Assembly: GCA_023053575.1 (NCBI GenBank)
Contig: JAKZAP010000017.1
Location: 1,123,501 to 1,187,500, forward strand
DNA length: 64,000 nucleotides
Source of the DNA: Branchinecta lynchi
Taxonomy: Eukaryota > Arthropoda > Branchiopoda > Anostraca > Branchinectidae
Direction: 5' to 3'
The notes below the pieces were generated by a model. That model ran no database searches. It saw nothing but the letters and a program-made list of their open reading frames with translations, and was not told where the DNA came from. Numbering within the stretch: the first letter of the stretch is position 1; each line of letters opens with the position of its first letter. The position numbers and the translations under genes were made by a program. Shown piece by piece: positions 39,213 to 51,513 of this stretch.

Positions 39213-39728
39213 ACAGTCCCGGCTTTTGGTCTGAACTTTGGTTCAGGTCTGCTTTTGTTCCGTCGGTCATTGCTGTCATTTGTACCAGTTATTTTCACAG
39301 CGTGTTAATCTGTGGATAGATTTATGTGAGAAGTACAGCGAGTCAACGGCCTCGAAGTGTGGTCCTTTTTAGCTACTTTGTTTATTTCTCTGTTTTTTAT
39401 TCTGTTGATTATTTATTTTGAATATATTTTTTGTTACAGATTTGATATTGTTACAGTGTAGAATACAGTAGGGACGGATCCCTGATTATAGCCTTAGGAG
39501 AACTATTTCTGATTGACGAGGTGAAAGTAAATAATAAATTTATGTTAACCAACAAATTGTTTTAGAACGGAAATGTAGGGGAGTAACAGGAAAGTAAGAT
39601 GCAAAAACAATGAAATTCTCCAGAACAACAAACAAGAGCTGGAAGTTCATATGGAGCCTGCAGGAGTCAGATGGAAGAGTATTTGACGGTGCAAAACAGC
39701 AAAACAGCTAAATTTTATTGGAGCTATA

Positions 39729-39762
39729 TTTCGGCCCTTCTTGGCAAGGGTCCTCTTAAGGC
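39729..39762 (-). repeat. Diverged copy of the hammerhead-like repeat
   Basis: Minus-strand CTTAAGAGGACCC then AAGGGCCGAAATATAGCTCC is the same block as in the 7.05-7.32 kb palindrome; the CTGANGA core has changed. Confidence 0.7.
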
Positions 39763-39769
39763 TCAAGCT

Positions 39770-40020
39770 GGAAAATGATGGAAGTGATGGTCAAAAGTAT
39801 TTTTTTCACTTTTCGGTTAAGATGCGCCAAACTTTCAAGGCTGGGTCAGAGGATGGAAGTAATAGTCAAATTTGTTTTTTTTACTTTTCGGTTAAGATGC
39901 GCACTTTAAGGATGCTAAAAGTTAATTTCTAAGCAAAACCCTTGAGGGAAAAGGATCATGTGATCATGGCGATCGTTAAAAAGCAAATTTTGCTTAATAG
40001 TATTTTTTGCACTTTGCGGT
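39770..40020 (+). repeat. Tandem repeat, about 77 bp, two to three units
   Basis: The blocks GATGGAAGTGATGGTCAAA and GATGGAAGTAATAGTCAAA are about 77 bp apart, each followed by ACTTTTCGGTTAAGATGCGC. A third, degenerate ACTTTGCGGTTAA follows near 40010. Confidence 0.7.
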
Positions 40021-40169
40021 TAAAGGAAGAGAAAACTTGACTCGGTGAGCTAGCTGACGTATCAAGAATGTACCCTGAGTCGATATTGAGAGTAAGAAAA
40101 ATTCTCGTTACGACCATTTCAGTTTCCAAGAATTCGACTTTGATGCTAGTAGAAAAAAAAGCAAAAGGT

Positions 40170-40240
40170 TTGTGTGCCGGGAGTAGGAATCGAACGCACG
40201 ACCTCTTGACTACTATCCCGATACTATGGCCGAAACACGG
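40170..40240 (-). repeat. tRNA-like 3' half (probable SINE or tRNA relic)
   Basis: The minus strand reads GGTCGTGCGTTCGATTCC, a good T-arm/B-box, followed by CTACTCCCGGCA, as at a tRNA 3' end. The 5' half is not tRNA-like enough to fold, so this is a tRNA-derived SINE head or a broken tRNA and not an active tRNA. Confidence 0.45.
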
Positions 40241-40424
40241 CCAAAGGCGAACTTTTACAGTGCATAAGTGCGTAACTACAGTGCATAAGGGGCAAGGGCC
40301 TGCCAGCTAGTTTTCAGAACACTAAGGAGGGGGTTCGAGATAACAAAGAAGGGGGGTCATGTCGACAATGTCCCTGTATCTTTATCGAAGCCCCTCAGGT
40401 CGGTTTGATGGCCGAAAGTTGCGT

Positions 40425-41345
40425 AGTCAAGTTTTCTGTGCCTTTAAGATGAGTTCTTTAAGGGATGGTCGGAACACCGGAATTCCGGACACCCCCTACA
40501 GCTCCCCCCCCTCATTACCTGAATCCGTTCCAATTCTGTCACTGATGCACCTAGGGCTTGTGACTGTACTTCCCACCAGGTTTCATCCTGGTCGCTCCAC
40601 TCCATGCGTGTCACAAGATTTTCGGTTCTCCCCTCCACCCCCCGCCCCCCAGTTCATCGGATCCGGTCCTGAATTGAAATTGAACATCTGAGACATGAGG
40701 TCTATGAAGATATCAAGTTTCATTAAGATCCGGAAACCCGTTCGAAAGTTATGGATCCAACTAATTTCCGGATTCCGCCGTCTTCCCCTCCCCCCACGAT
40801 GGTCGGATCGGGCAAGTGACTGTTTCCAAGTTAATCTGGTCGGGTCCTTCGTATGCCTGCCAAGTTTTATCGTCCTAGCCCACCTGGAAGTACATTAACG
40901 ACGGATCGCCGGAATTCCGGCCCCCCTCGCAACTCCCCCAAAGGGTCCGAATCCGGTCCAGTTCTGTCAGTGATGTATCTAGATCTTGAGCTTGTTTCTT
41001 CGCACCAAGTTTCATCCCGATTGCTCCACTCTGGGAGTTTCACACGATTTCCGGTTCCCCCCAAGATTCATCGGATCCGATCCGGACTTGAAATGAGATA
41101 TCTGGACACGAGGTCTTTCCAGATACCAAGTTTCATTAAGATCTGATCACCCGTACGAAAGTTATGCATGCATATTTTCCGGATTCCACAACCTCCTCCT
41201 CCCCCCACGATGGTCGGATCGGGCAAGTGGCTATTTCCAAGTAGTTTGGTCGAGTCTCTAATATGCCTGCCAAGTTTCATCGTCCTAGTACTTCTGGAAG
41301 TACCCTAACTCGAGAAGAGTGGACCGACCGACCGAAAAGTGATCG
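40425..41345 (+). repeat. Tandem repeat family Y, two units about 411 bp apart
   Basis: ACGATGGTCGGATCGGGCAAG occurs at 40796 and 41207, 411 bp apart, each followed by TATGCCTGCCAAGTTT and CATCGTCCTAG and preceded by CAAGTTTCATTAAGATC. The array ends in a (GACC)n-like run near 41321. It contains CAAGTTTCATC phrases similar to the GGGATCCC family but is a different sequence. The open frames here are non-coding. Confidence 0.82.
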
Positions 41346-41730
41346 GTACATGGCACTTGAGCAGAGCTGCAATTGCCATAAAAAGAGCGTGAATAGCTAA
41401 AAATAAGCGAATCAGAAGCCAAAATATTTGATGTCAGCGAAAATAATGTAATTACGTCACACAGTTATACTGTTAGATTCCTTTGAGACTGAAAGGTAAA
41501 ATTGTAGAAAGGTTAGCTTTGGATAGTGGTGTAACAGTTAACCGCTGGCATCGCAAACGAGGCTATGTTTTCGATACATGTAGACCGAAGATAGACTCGT
41601 GTCCTGGCTTTCTTTTCACACAAAAACATCGGAGCCATCTAGTTGTTTGAAATGAAAAATATAATTTACTAAATATTGCGAAGGATTAGCCTAAAAGCCA
41701 GGCTTCACTTTCTAAATTTCTCTTCCGTAC

Positions 41731-42376
41731 CAGAGGCGTTACTAGCCAAAATTTTGTTTTGGGTGTAAAAGGTATTTACCGACTGACTTGTCATTTTTAC
41801 CGACTGTTTAAAAAAAAATTGTGTTTTTCAAGAAAAAAGGACTATTTAAAAAAAAAGGCTGATCTTAAATGACCCCTCACACTATTCACTCTTCGACTTA
41901 CAGTATTTTAAAGTATTTGAATACTACTAATTTAACTATACTGTGCTTTCAACAAATAACCATCGGTTTTGGATGTTTAAATCCTTTTCCGAGACCCGTT
42001 GACTTGTAGTGAAAAGAGGGAAACAATTTACAGAACCGGTTTTCCTGACGGAAAACTTCTCGCAGACAACCGTCGACAGCGTGATACACATCGGAGATAG
42101 CAAAACACGGCAAGTGAGAGAATCAGCGAGGTTTTGTTAAAGGGGTTAGAACGTAAGAAATGTGTGTAGTGATGACGGAAGTAGGTTGCATTAGTGTTAT
42201 AGGTAAGACAGGTCCTTTAGGAAAACGGACTGTTTCTAAGAAACAATTCACTATTTAAACGAAAAAACGACTATTTTGAAGAAAAATCGACCTTTTTAAC
42301 GAAAAATCGCAGCGCTTGACGCCAGCTTGTTTATTTTAAACCGACTGGCCAACAACATTGGGACGTGACCCCTCTA
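41731..42376. mobile_element. hAT-like MITE family S, complete copy with T inserted
   Basis: Left end CAGAGGCGTTACTAGCC; right end CGTGACCCCTCTA (the last G mutated). Flanks TTCCGTAC (41723-41730) and TTCCGGAC (42377-42384) match at 7 of 8 bases. The repeat family T is inserted inside at 41867-42218. Confidence 0.75.
41867..42218. repeat. Dispersed repeat family T, copy 2 (reverse)
   Basis: Inverted match to 30770-31136. It interrupts family S between the AAAGGACT/AAAAAGG-rich left part and the ACGGACTGTTTCTAAG right part, so it arrived later. Confidence 0.7.
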
Positions 42377-42809
42377 TTCCGGACATCCATTTTTGTTGAA
42401 ACAGTTGATAGACACCATACGTTTGCAGATGGGTGAGGGAAAAAGAAGAGTGAATGACTCCAAAGTGGAATCCAAAGCCTATGAAGAGAAAATCTCGTAA
42501 ATGAAAAGCACAACTAGATATCATTATTGTTGTGAAAAATCCGGAAAGATTGATTTGACTGTGCAGTAGCCCCGGATACTGGGAAGTCAGGTAGGTGAAC
42601 CCTGGCTCAGATCTAAGACCCTGTGCAAGGTCACTCGTTCAATTTTTGTCTTCTTTTGCGAAAAATCGGATTTTTTTGTGTGTCATTTCTCTCGCGGAGA
42701 CTGACTGTCTCCGATGAATTTCCGGCCTGTTGTCCTTGATGAAACCTGCAGATGCCAGTCCACCGAACTTAACTTTGTGCTTGACACCAGAGTCGTTAGT
42801 AGCCAAATG

Positions 42810-43330
42810 TTTTTGGGATCCCAAAACGTAAGTGTAGGGATACGTATGACTTCGTAAAAATTGGACGTCTGTCCGTCCGTCTGTAAGCACGATAACTCTC
42901 GAAGGGAATGGGATATTTTGATCAAACTTGGTGTGAGGATTCTTTGGTCAAAGAAAAGGTTGGATTCATAGGTGGGCTCCGTAGCTATATATTTAGAGGA
43001 GGGTTTTCAAATTGAGGGGTGAAACAATTTTTTGAAGCTAATAAGATGTCGATTTAGGGGTAAGGAGGCATGCTGAATCCGAATAAGAAATCTATTTTCT
43101 CCTCGGACAAGTAGTTCACTAGGAATCCACCGGCAAAAAACGGAAAATTTGTAAAAAGTAAAAGTTGAATCCTAAGTCGATTAGATGTTCGACTCTAAGG
43201 TAAGAGAACAAGATGAATCCAAATATGAAAATTTTTGTTTGGCCAGACAAGTATTTCGCTCGGAATCCCGAAGTTTAGCATGAAATTAAAGCCCGTGACA
43301 TAGTCGATATAGAGTGAGGAGACATGCTGT
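42810..43330 (+). mobile_element. GGGATCCC-family element, truncated copy C
   Basis: The left end TTTTTGGGATCCCAAAACG is present, then GTCCGTCCGTCTG, CTCTCGAAGGGAATGG and two to three diverged tandem units. The right terminus (TTTGGTCTTGTT) is missing. The sequence after about 43330 is unrelated. Confidence 0.8.
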
Positions 43331-43689
43331 TGCAACTTTCGAACAGTAAAGATGAACAAAAAGTGTATGCTATCAGTTTAATTATCTTCAAAGTCCCAAC
43401 CGGCATTTACTGGGTCAAAAAGGCAGAATGCATCCCGACAACTGTCTGGTGAGCAATTGAATGAAAATTTGTCAACCAATTTTCTGAAAACACATAGATG
43501 TCGCTTTTATTCTTTTCGAAATTTCAAACTATCGTGGTGAATTAAGTCCCTACCCTACCCCTTTATCTATACAAACGAAAGGTCTATGTAGATGAAACGC
43601 ATTTTACACCTAGCGGACGTATTCTTTGGGTTTAATGGCGGCTGATATATTGACCGTCGGTTGTCGTGTCGCGTCGGGCGGGGGGTCGA

Positions 43690-43990
43690 AAGGGTTGACA
43701 TATGTTGTTCAAACTTCGTATGAGGATTACTGGCAAAGTACAGGCCAAGTTGCAGATGGTTCCATTCTCATTTTATCACGGACATGCTACGAGGCATGCT
43801 GGAGACCTGGTAAGTGAGCCAAGAAGTACGGTTCGTTCTAGCCATGTGGCAAGGCATTCGGGTACGGTGGTCTGGAATACTTTTCCAGACTCAATTCGAG
43901 AAGCCGAAAGTGTACCGCAGTTTTAAAATCGTTTAAAGAAACATCTCCTTGAGGGTAGTTGGTGAGTGGAGGGTTTGGAAGACGAGAGAG
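43690..43990 (+). mobile_element. LINE C-terminal fragment
   Basis: The frame 43702-43926 ends ARHSGTVVWNTFPDSIREAE then SVPQF, the usual WN-LP-I motif at the very end of LINE reverse transcriptases, followed in another frame by RLKKHLLEGSW. The 5' part is unrelated or too decayed to read. Confidence 0.65.
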
Positions 43991-44159
43991 GACAAATTGA
44001 CAAATTAATTAATAAATTTTTAGTTTATTTTAGTGAAGGTTTGATTAGAATATGATAGTAAATGTGTACTGGTTGCGTTTTTCAAGCGCGTATGTGCTTT
44101 GTGTGTAACCGGTCGTCCAGCCGGAATGATTTTTTTTTTAGTAAAGTTGTTGTTGAATC

Positions 44160-44831
44160 TTTTAGATATTTAGAGGCAGAGGCGGGCGTTTCAAATTGAG
44201 GGTAAAAAAAAGGTATATTTTATAAGCTAATGGGATGGTCGTTTAAGGGGTAAGGATGCCCGCTGAATCCATATCTGAACTTCGTTTTCTTGCCGGACAA
44301 ATGATACACCCAAATTTGGCCAAAACTGGAAATTTGGTTGAAGCTCAAGCTGTTTCTGAAGTCGATTAGAGATTCGGTATTGCGGAAAGGAGACATGCTG
44401 AAATGTATGTTGAACTTTATTTCCATGACAGACAAGCTGGCAAAATTTGCCAAAACCCGGAAATTTGGATTGAAAGGTTCTCCTCTCAATGTCACTAGAT
44501 CTTTTGCTCTGCATGCAGTTCGCCCGAGTTTTGTCAAAGTAAAGGACCTTTCTGAAGTCGATTAGGATGAGATATTGGAGTAAGCATCCTTGCTGAATCC
44601 ATATCTGAACTTGGTTTTCACATGTCATTAGTTGTTTGGCTGTAAGTTGCCAAAAACTCCAAAACGGCAATATTATTTTTTGCACAAATTCAAGCGGTGG
44701 GTTATGGATACATAGCAAATTGTTAAAGGGGTCTGGCGAAGACTCGTACATCTACAAAATCTGATTGTCTGGATTAAGAAGTCCAATAAATATGAAATTT
44801 TTGGAATCCCATCCAAATCTTCCGTCTTGTT
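44160..44831 (+). mobile_element. GGGATCCC-family element, right-end copy J
   Basis: Starts within the family at TTCAAATTGAGGG, has diverged tandem units (TGCCGGACAAATGA, GGCCAAAACTGG) and closes with GAATCCCATCCAAATCTTCCGTCTTGTT. Because its ends are mutated and the left terminus is absent, it is an old copy. Confidence 0.7.
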
Positions 44832-44879
44832 TGGTGGGGGTAGTATATTATGTGACTGGCTGGTAATTTGTACCTACTG

Positions 44880-45058
44880 TTTCTCGAAAAAATTACTGAT
44901 TTCACAAAAAACTGTCAAAAGAAAATTCGACCATTTTTACGGAAGAACCGACTTTTTGAAGAAAAATCGTGGAACTGCGCGCAGACTTTTTTTTGTTTAC
45001 CTACTGGCCGGCAAAATTTGAGGAGCGACCCCCCCCCCCCCCATACGTGATGGCTCTG
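44880..45058. mobile_element. hAT-like MITE family S, right-half fragment
   Basis: Shares ACGGAAGAACCGACTTTTTGAA and TACTGGCCGGCAAAATTTG with the S copies at 42.3 kb and 54.5 kb, then a C run and an end at GTGATGGCTCTG. The left end was not found. Confidence 0.55.
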
Positions 45059-45289
45059 CCTGACACAAACTTATCTTGTCTTGTGGGCCACCATCAGTCC
45101 CAGCCAAGAATTTGGAACGAAACATTCTTCTCCTACATAGCAACCAGTTTCGAGCAAACACATAAATAATTTAAAAAAAATATTAAAAACATTTGCAAGG
45201 ATGAACGGATGCTGGTATTGGAGGAAATTTATAATCACTCAGTGATGATTCATTATGCTAATGATAAAAAGTTAAGAACCTCGGCGTCA

Positions 45290-45580
45290 AAGAACTGTAT
45301 CCAGTGGGGGGGGAGCAAAGGGGTCTGCCGCTTGCGAGAGTTGCGAGTATCAGACTAAAGGAAGTGAACGTATGTGCTTTTATCACTGTTATGGCACTTC
45401 GGTTAAAGGAGTTATATTATCATAAGCAGTCTAGCACTCGCAACGTCTAGAATCCTCCCCCCCCCCCCCCCCCACCGAAGACCCAATATGAAGCCACGAC
45501 TCAATCCGACCGCTGGGTCATCTAGCGGTGCGGGTCGGCCCGACATAGGGGGGGGGGGGGGTGGAATCATAGTTTGACTT
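45290..45580. repeat. Poly-C / poly-G tract cluster
   Basis: Runs of G (about 45306), C (18 at about 45459) and G (14 at about 45551) lie within 300 bp. Such runs lie at the ends of the hAT-like elements in this window, so they might mark decayed element ends; no inverted termini could be matched. Confidence 0.6.
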
Positions 45581-46231
45581 TGGATCTAAAAAAAATGTTT
45601 TTGCTATATCAGGCATATGGAAAATGTGTAGAAAAATCGAACTAATTATTTGCATTATCGATTTCTTTCAGTATTTTGTTTTCTGTGTTTTTCTTGTTAA
45701 TTCCCCCAAGTCCAAAGTTAAGGATGTAAACTAGATCACAACAAACACAAGCCGTAAATTATACAAGAAATTCGTTGTAGTGATTTCTTGAAGATTCTGA
45801 AATGGAACTAAATAATATTCAGCTTACGAGACCAAAAAATGTCAAACTGGCCGATGATTTCTTCTTCCGACATATCTAAACGTCAACATGGTGATATACT
45901 TAGTTGTTTTAATCCTCTTACACGCCACTCGATCTTCTCGAAGGTTTTAGTAATCTTTTGACCAGCGCCAGGAGATCAATGAATAGGTCATTAACAATGG
46001 GGGAGTGGCGTTCAGTATTGAATTGTGTTCAAGTAATTCGTGGATAACGTTGGCTACCGTGACGATTTTGGGGAAAACAAAGGTAACAGTATGTTCGCAA
46101 AAATCTGATCCGTCGAAAAATGATGGTGTCTCCCACCTTCTCGGCCTGGTATTAAGCCGAAACAGCTTGTTTCAAGGTCCTCTTTAACTGACTCACTGTA
46201 CCTATAATGCCTCATAATACCTATAGTACCT

Positions 46232-46345
46232 CAAGCCGGAAAATGAACTTCATTTCCCATTTCGTTCAGTTCATTTTCCGGCTTGAGCCTGAAAAGGACC
46301 TTGCCAAGAAGGGCCGAAATATAGCTCTAATAAAATGTAGCTGAC
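46232..46345 (+). repeat. Hairpin followed by the hammerhead-like repeat
   Basis: CAAGCCGGAAAATGAACT at 46232 pairs with AGTTCATTTTCCGGCTTG ending near 46285. A plus-strand copy of the dispersed block follows (CCTGAAAAGGACC, AAGAAGGGCCGAAATATAG). The core is diverged at the base expected to be G8 of CTGANGA. Confidence 0.7.
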
Positions 46346-46349
46346 GTAT

Positions 46350-47880
46350 CTGTATTCACAAAATATGTGTCCTTTAAGAAATTGACTTCGCCCTCGACTT
46401 TTAATCTACGGCTCAGAACTGTCACCTGTTCGTTCCTATTCGATATTCTGGGTTAAGTTTCTCTCTGAACCGCTGCGAAATGATAACCATTTATCGAGTA
46501 GTGAACAAACTCCAACCTTGATCATGGTTTTCGGAAATATCAAATCAAAGTTTACACCGTTGCGACTATGTTTTTGACACTGTCATAATAACACTCACTT
46601 GTAGCGCTAAATGGTTGCTGTTTTTATTCTCACGGGATAACGGGCAGAATAAATCTCGCCACTATTATAAAGTGAGCATAATAAACGCAGTATATGCTCT
46701 TTTAATTCATGCCCACAAACCTTATGGCGTTTTAAATCCAGCCAGTATGGTCAGTTGGTAATAGCTTGGTTCAGTGAGCGGGTGCTCGAGATCTGTTTGG
46801 ATTTTACTAAATTTCGAAGGTTTTTCAAAGACCGAATTTGAAAAATAGAAGTACGTGAAAGCTTTTAACTATATAGGCTAAATACTGCAGTCGAATGGTT
46901 TATGTTAGTTTGACTGTCGCGTGGTTCGAAAGGGCATAGGTTTTAATGTTCTGTCTTCGTTTCAGTCACATCATCTAAATCGTCAGTTTGGGAAAAGTTG
47001 AATTGTAAACGATCTATTTAAATGTGAATTTTACTAAAGGTATACTATCGTCGTTCCGCGGAGTTTTCCCGTGTTTTTCTTTATTCCAGAGACTCTTTCT
47101 CCGTATTTTCGCAAATCCCCGCGGGAGGGGAATGCTCCGATTATTATCATCACAAAGTGACTCCCTTTCAGATTTGTAGTCAATATGGCGAGTTGCTGAT
47201 GTTTTCTTTTGTTTTGTTTTTTAAACAGGTATTGGGGATGGTTAAAAAGAATTTCGGAGATCATTATTGAGTTTAGCTTTAGATGATCGCCTTTACAGTC
47301 AACCAAATAACTTTTTTTCGAAAAAATTCATATGGCATTCCCCGTGTTATGGTTGTTTTCCGTACAGGGAGTCCCGGGGAATACCTCTATTCCTTGTTCC
47401 CTAGGGAGTCCCTGGGGAATGACAACAGTACGCCTTAAGGCGAAGGTGCGTAGATTAATGCCTGGGATTACTCCCCTATATCATTTGAAAATCGAAAGTA
47501 ACCGAGAATAGGGGAAAAGCAGGGAAAAGGTAGTGGTTGAGAGTTGTGATTTTGAGGCAATAGATGAGTGACGAAAAGTAAGCATTGGTATAATGCATGA
47601 GGTTTTATCTTCCAAATTGTAAACTTGTCTTATTCGTCCAGACTCGTTGCGTTGTCCCTCCCCCACCTTTCATCTCTTTATCAAATCTCAGGCATAGATG
47701 CAATACGCTTGCGAAAACACGAAAAATCGGTAAGGGTGTCAAACTCGAGGCATCGCATTTCAGAGACAAGATAAATCTGCAAGTGTTTATAGTAAGCAGA
47801 TCACGAGAGTGATTGACGTATGTGGTTGGATATCAATGTGATGGTGAAATGTTCAAAGTCAGCAGAATCAGCCATTGTCA
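46350..47880. other. Unassigned intergenic sequence
   Basis: No recognised coding or mobile feature; a few open stretches under 95 codons lack any motif. Around 47345-47425 a GGGGAAT/GGGGAATGA repeat (CCCGGGGAATACC, CCTGGGGAATGAC) recurs. Confidence 0.4.
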
Positions 47881-48930
47881 TTTTTGGGATCCGAAAACGT
47901 AAGTGGAGGGATACCTATGACATCGCAAAAATGTCCGTCTGTCCGTCTGTCTGTGAGCACGATAACTCTCGAAGGGAATGAGATATTTTGATGAAACTTG
48001 GTGTGAGGATTTCATTGGATCAAGGGTAAGGTCAAGTTCGTAGATGGGCTATGTAGCTCTGCATTTAGAGGTGGGGGAGGGGGTTCAAATTAAGGGACAA
48101 ACAAAATATTTTTAACAGCTAATGTGATAGTCGATTATAGAGTAAGAAGGCATGCTGAGCACGATAGTGAAAACCGTTTTCTCGCGGGACAAGTAGTTCG
48201 TCCGGAATCCGGCAAAAACCGGAAAAATGGTTAAAAGTAAAAGGTTTATTTGAAGTTCAGAAGCTGTCGATTTAGAGGTAAGAAGACATTCTGAACACGG
48301 CGGTGAAAACCATTTTCTCGCCGAACAAGCAGTTCGTCCGGAATCCGATGAAAACCGGAAAGTTGGTTAAAAGTAAAAGTTTCATTTGAAGTTGATTAAA
48401 TGTTTGATTAAAGAGTAAAAAAACATGCTGAACACGATGGTGAAAACCATTTTCTCGCCGGACAACTACTTCGCCTGGAATCCGGCCCAAACCGGAAAAT
48501 TTGTTAAAAGCGAAAGTTCGATTAGGTGACAGGTTAAGGGGTAAGAAGAGAGGCCGAGTCTGTATATGACAATCATTTTTTACCCGGACATACAATTATT
48601 CCGGAATCCGGTTGTAACCGGAATTTTTTGTTAAGTCAAACTTTTATTCAAAGTTGATTAGATGTTCTTTATAGAGATAAGGGGTTACGCTGGATTTGTT
48701 TCTGAATTTTCTTTTTTTGCTGGACTTTTGGGCGAAACCGGAAACTTGGCAGAATTAAAGCAGGAAGTTTCGGTCAGTATCGTCAAATAGATATGGCCTT
48801 TAGAGGTATTTCTGAACTTGGTTTTCTCTGATCATTAGCCTGGCAAAGACTGGATCTGGCGAAGACAAGACCCGATTGTCTGAATCAGATATTAGATTTT
48901 TGGGATCCCATCGACACCTTTGGTCTTGTT
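47881..48930 (+). mobile_element. GGGATCCC-family element, copy D
   Basis: TTTTTGGGATCCGAAAACG to CCCATCGACACCTTTGGTCTTGTT, with four to five tandem units (GTCCGGAATCCGG, AAACCGGAAAGTTGG) and the unique right part. One base of the left GGGATCCC is mutated. Confidence 0.87.
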
Positions 48931-49284
48931 AATGGTAGGCCGGTTAAAAGGACTACACAGGTCGGATAGTCCAGTCTGCGACGTGAAGCATGGTCGTTAA
49001 CGAGAAAAAAAAAGAATAGGAACTCAGACAAGCAGATATAAGGATTTTTGTATGGGGCCAAAATGTAGGGTTTAGGACAAACAGTGGACAGAAAAAGGAA
49101 CAACACGTCGAGATGTTTCTTCAGAGGGTCAACGAACTACCTTGGCAACTAGATTGCAGTCTTATCAGTTGGTCTTACTCTTGATGTAAGAATAACTGCA
49201 AAAAAAAAATTAAAACGCGGGATCATCCAAATGTTGACATTTCTAGACATACGTCTTTCACAGCGTATAAAAAGTAGATATCTG

Positions 49285-50259
49285 TTTTTGGGATCCCAAA
49301 ACGTAAGTGGAGGGATACCTATGACATCGCAAAAGTTGTTCGTCTGTCCGTCCATCTGTAAGCACGATAACTCTCGAAGGGAATGAGATATTTTGATGAA
49401 ACTTGGTGTGAGGATTCTTTGGGTCATCTGACAGGTGAAGTTCGTAGATGGACTTTCTAGCCCTATATTTAGGGGCGGGGGAGGGATTTCAAATTAAGGG
49501 GCAAACAAAATATTTTGAAACAGCTAATGTGGTAGTTCATTATGAGGTAAGAAGACATGCAGAACACGATGATGAAAACGATTTTTTCGCCGAACAAATA
49601 GCTCGTCCAGCATCCGGCAAAAACCGGAAAGTTTGTTATAAGCAACATTTTTATTTGATGTTGATTTGATGTTCGATTTAGGGGTAAGAAGACTTGCTGA
49701 ACACTTGTATGAAAATCATTTTCTACCCGGACAATTAGTTCGTAGGAATCCGGCCAATCCCGGAAAATTTGTTAATAGTAAGTTTTATTTCTAGTTGATT
49801 AGAACTCCGAATTAGGAGTAAGAAGTGATGCTGAATCAGTATATGACAACTATTTTTTACCTGGACATTTAATTCGCTCGCAATCCGGATGGAACCGGAA
49901 AATTCGTTCGATATTGAGGAAAGAAGACACGCTGAGTTCGTTTCTTAGCTTTCTTTTTTCACCGGACAAGTAGTTGCGGAATTCAGTCGAGACCGGAAAA
50001 TCTGCAATAGAAGGTAGCAAGTTTTCGTCAAAATAAATATGACTTCTAGGGGCTGTCTAGGGGTAAACACACATGCTGAATCTATAACTGAAATTGGTTG
50101 TCACAGATGATTAGCTATTTGGCTTTAATCTGTTTCTGAACTTTGATATTAAAAATGTTCAAGGAGTATGGCGAAGACTGGACCTGGGAAAGAAAAAAAG
50201 CCAATTGTCTAGATCAAATAATGGATTTTTGGGATCCCATCAAAACCTTTGGTCTTGTT
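49285..50259 (+). mobile_element. GGGATCCC-family element, copy E
   Basis: TTTTTGGGATCCCAAAACG to CCCATCAAAACCTTTGGTCTTGTT, about three to four units. It ends 355 bp after copy D's end begins, so D and E are tandemly arranged in the same orientation with about 350 bp of unrelated sequence between them. Confidence 0.87.
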
Positions 50260-51180
50260 ATATTTCTGTTGCTGCGACATTTTGTTGTCTGTTTGAACGC
50301 TGTTGTGAAGCAAAAACACAAATACGTGGCCAGACGACGGAAAATCCGGCTGGCATTGCAAGATTCGTTTCGTGCCAGCACGTAGTTTGACGCCATCTAG
50401 AGTAAGCCTTCGGCAGGACATTCCAGAAGAAAAGATCTCCCTCACTAGCCCTGGCAACACTGTATCGACTCGGACGTCGAACTTCAAAATTGTTGCAACG
50501 CGGGAAACTTGTAGTTTTTGTTCTCAGTTTTGAGTGACTTTTGCAGTTACTGTAGGGTTCCATACGGTCCAGCTATTTACATCAGCTTTTCTCATCATCA
50601 ATCGTTAAGTTTTTTCTGCAACCAGAGGCAAGAACAAATAAACCAATAGAACATTCGTCTTTTGTCCATTCAGCGACTATGGATACCCCACAAACTGAGC
50701 TGAGCTAGAAGTCTTTGCTGAGCTTTGAGCTGCTGCCCATCTACTTTCCTCTTCGCTGTTGTGCATCTGTGCATCACAGAGGAATTGACCCACAGGTGAA
50801 CTGAGCCACTCATCAGGGCTAGCTCTGCAGTGCGTCCGAGTGCGTCCAGACCAACCAATTGGCTTTTAAGTAAGTATATTTATAACCCACAAAATGTTTT
50901 ACAACATAAGAGTGTGGAGTAGAAGAGATAAATAAAAATAAAAAGAAAAGAACAAAAGACAACAAGAAAATAACATACAAACAAACAAAATGCATTAGCT
51001 ATCAGCCAAAAAGTCTAATCTGTCGGGGATGTGGCAACAGACATAGACAAGACTTCTGACGGAAATCAGAATGCAAATCTTGCAGCCAAGACAAAATGTC
51101 AGTAGCTCCGTAAGATTTAATAATCTTAGAATTACTGTGAGACCGGGGCAGATACAGAAGAAACTTACAGTAACGGAAAT
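50260..51180. other. Unassigned sequence
   Basis: Overlapping open stretches on the minus strand (50209-50563) and a weak frame at 51002-51202 cannot be assigned. The A-rich block 50900-50990 could be a minus-strand LINE tail. Confidence 0.35.
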
Positions 51181-51189
51181 AATCTATCC

Positions 51190-51513
51190 CAGTCAACCAC
51201 AAACCCCTGATTTTTGGATACCCTGTGCCAAACGCTGGATATGTCTAGCGTTTGGCATACCCTATGCCTAACGCTGGATACACTATGCCAGGTGCTGGAT
51301 ACTGTAACCCAGTAAAATATTGATGATTTGAGTGAAGCTAAAAAATCTACCAATCAGAACTCCTTTATATTGAGGTAGGTCAGGGTTAGGTTACCAACAG
51401 GTATCCAGCGTTTGGCATAGGGTATCCAGCGTTAGGCATAGGCTATGCCAAATGCTAGATATACCCAGCGTTTGGCATAGGGTATCCCAAAATCAGGGAT
51501 TTGTGGTAGACTG
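51190..51513. mobile_element. 324-bp foldback MITE U with exact 8-bp TSD
   Basis: Flanked by ATCTATCC at 51182-51189 and 51514-51521. The ends CAGTCAACCACAAACCCC and (right, complemented) CAGTCTACCACAAATCCC begin arms of about 125 bp each. Each arm contains repeated CTATGCCAAACGCTGGATA units, some inverted, so arms can fold on themselves as well as on each other. Non-coding; eight-base TSD and CAG start fit hAT-like. Confidence 0.9.

Noticed and set aside
40359..41146. Several proline/serine-rich open frames of 65-110 codons
   Set aside because: They lie in the 411-bp tandem repeat family and on both strands; no frame is kept between the two units.
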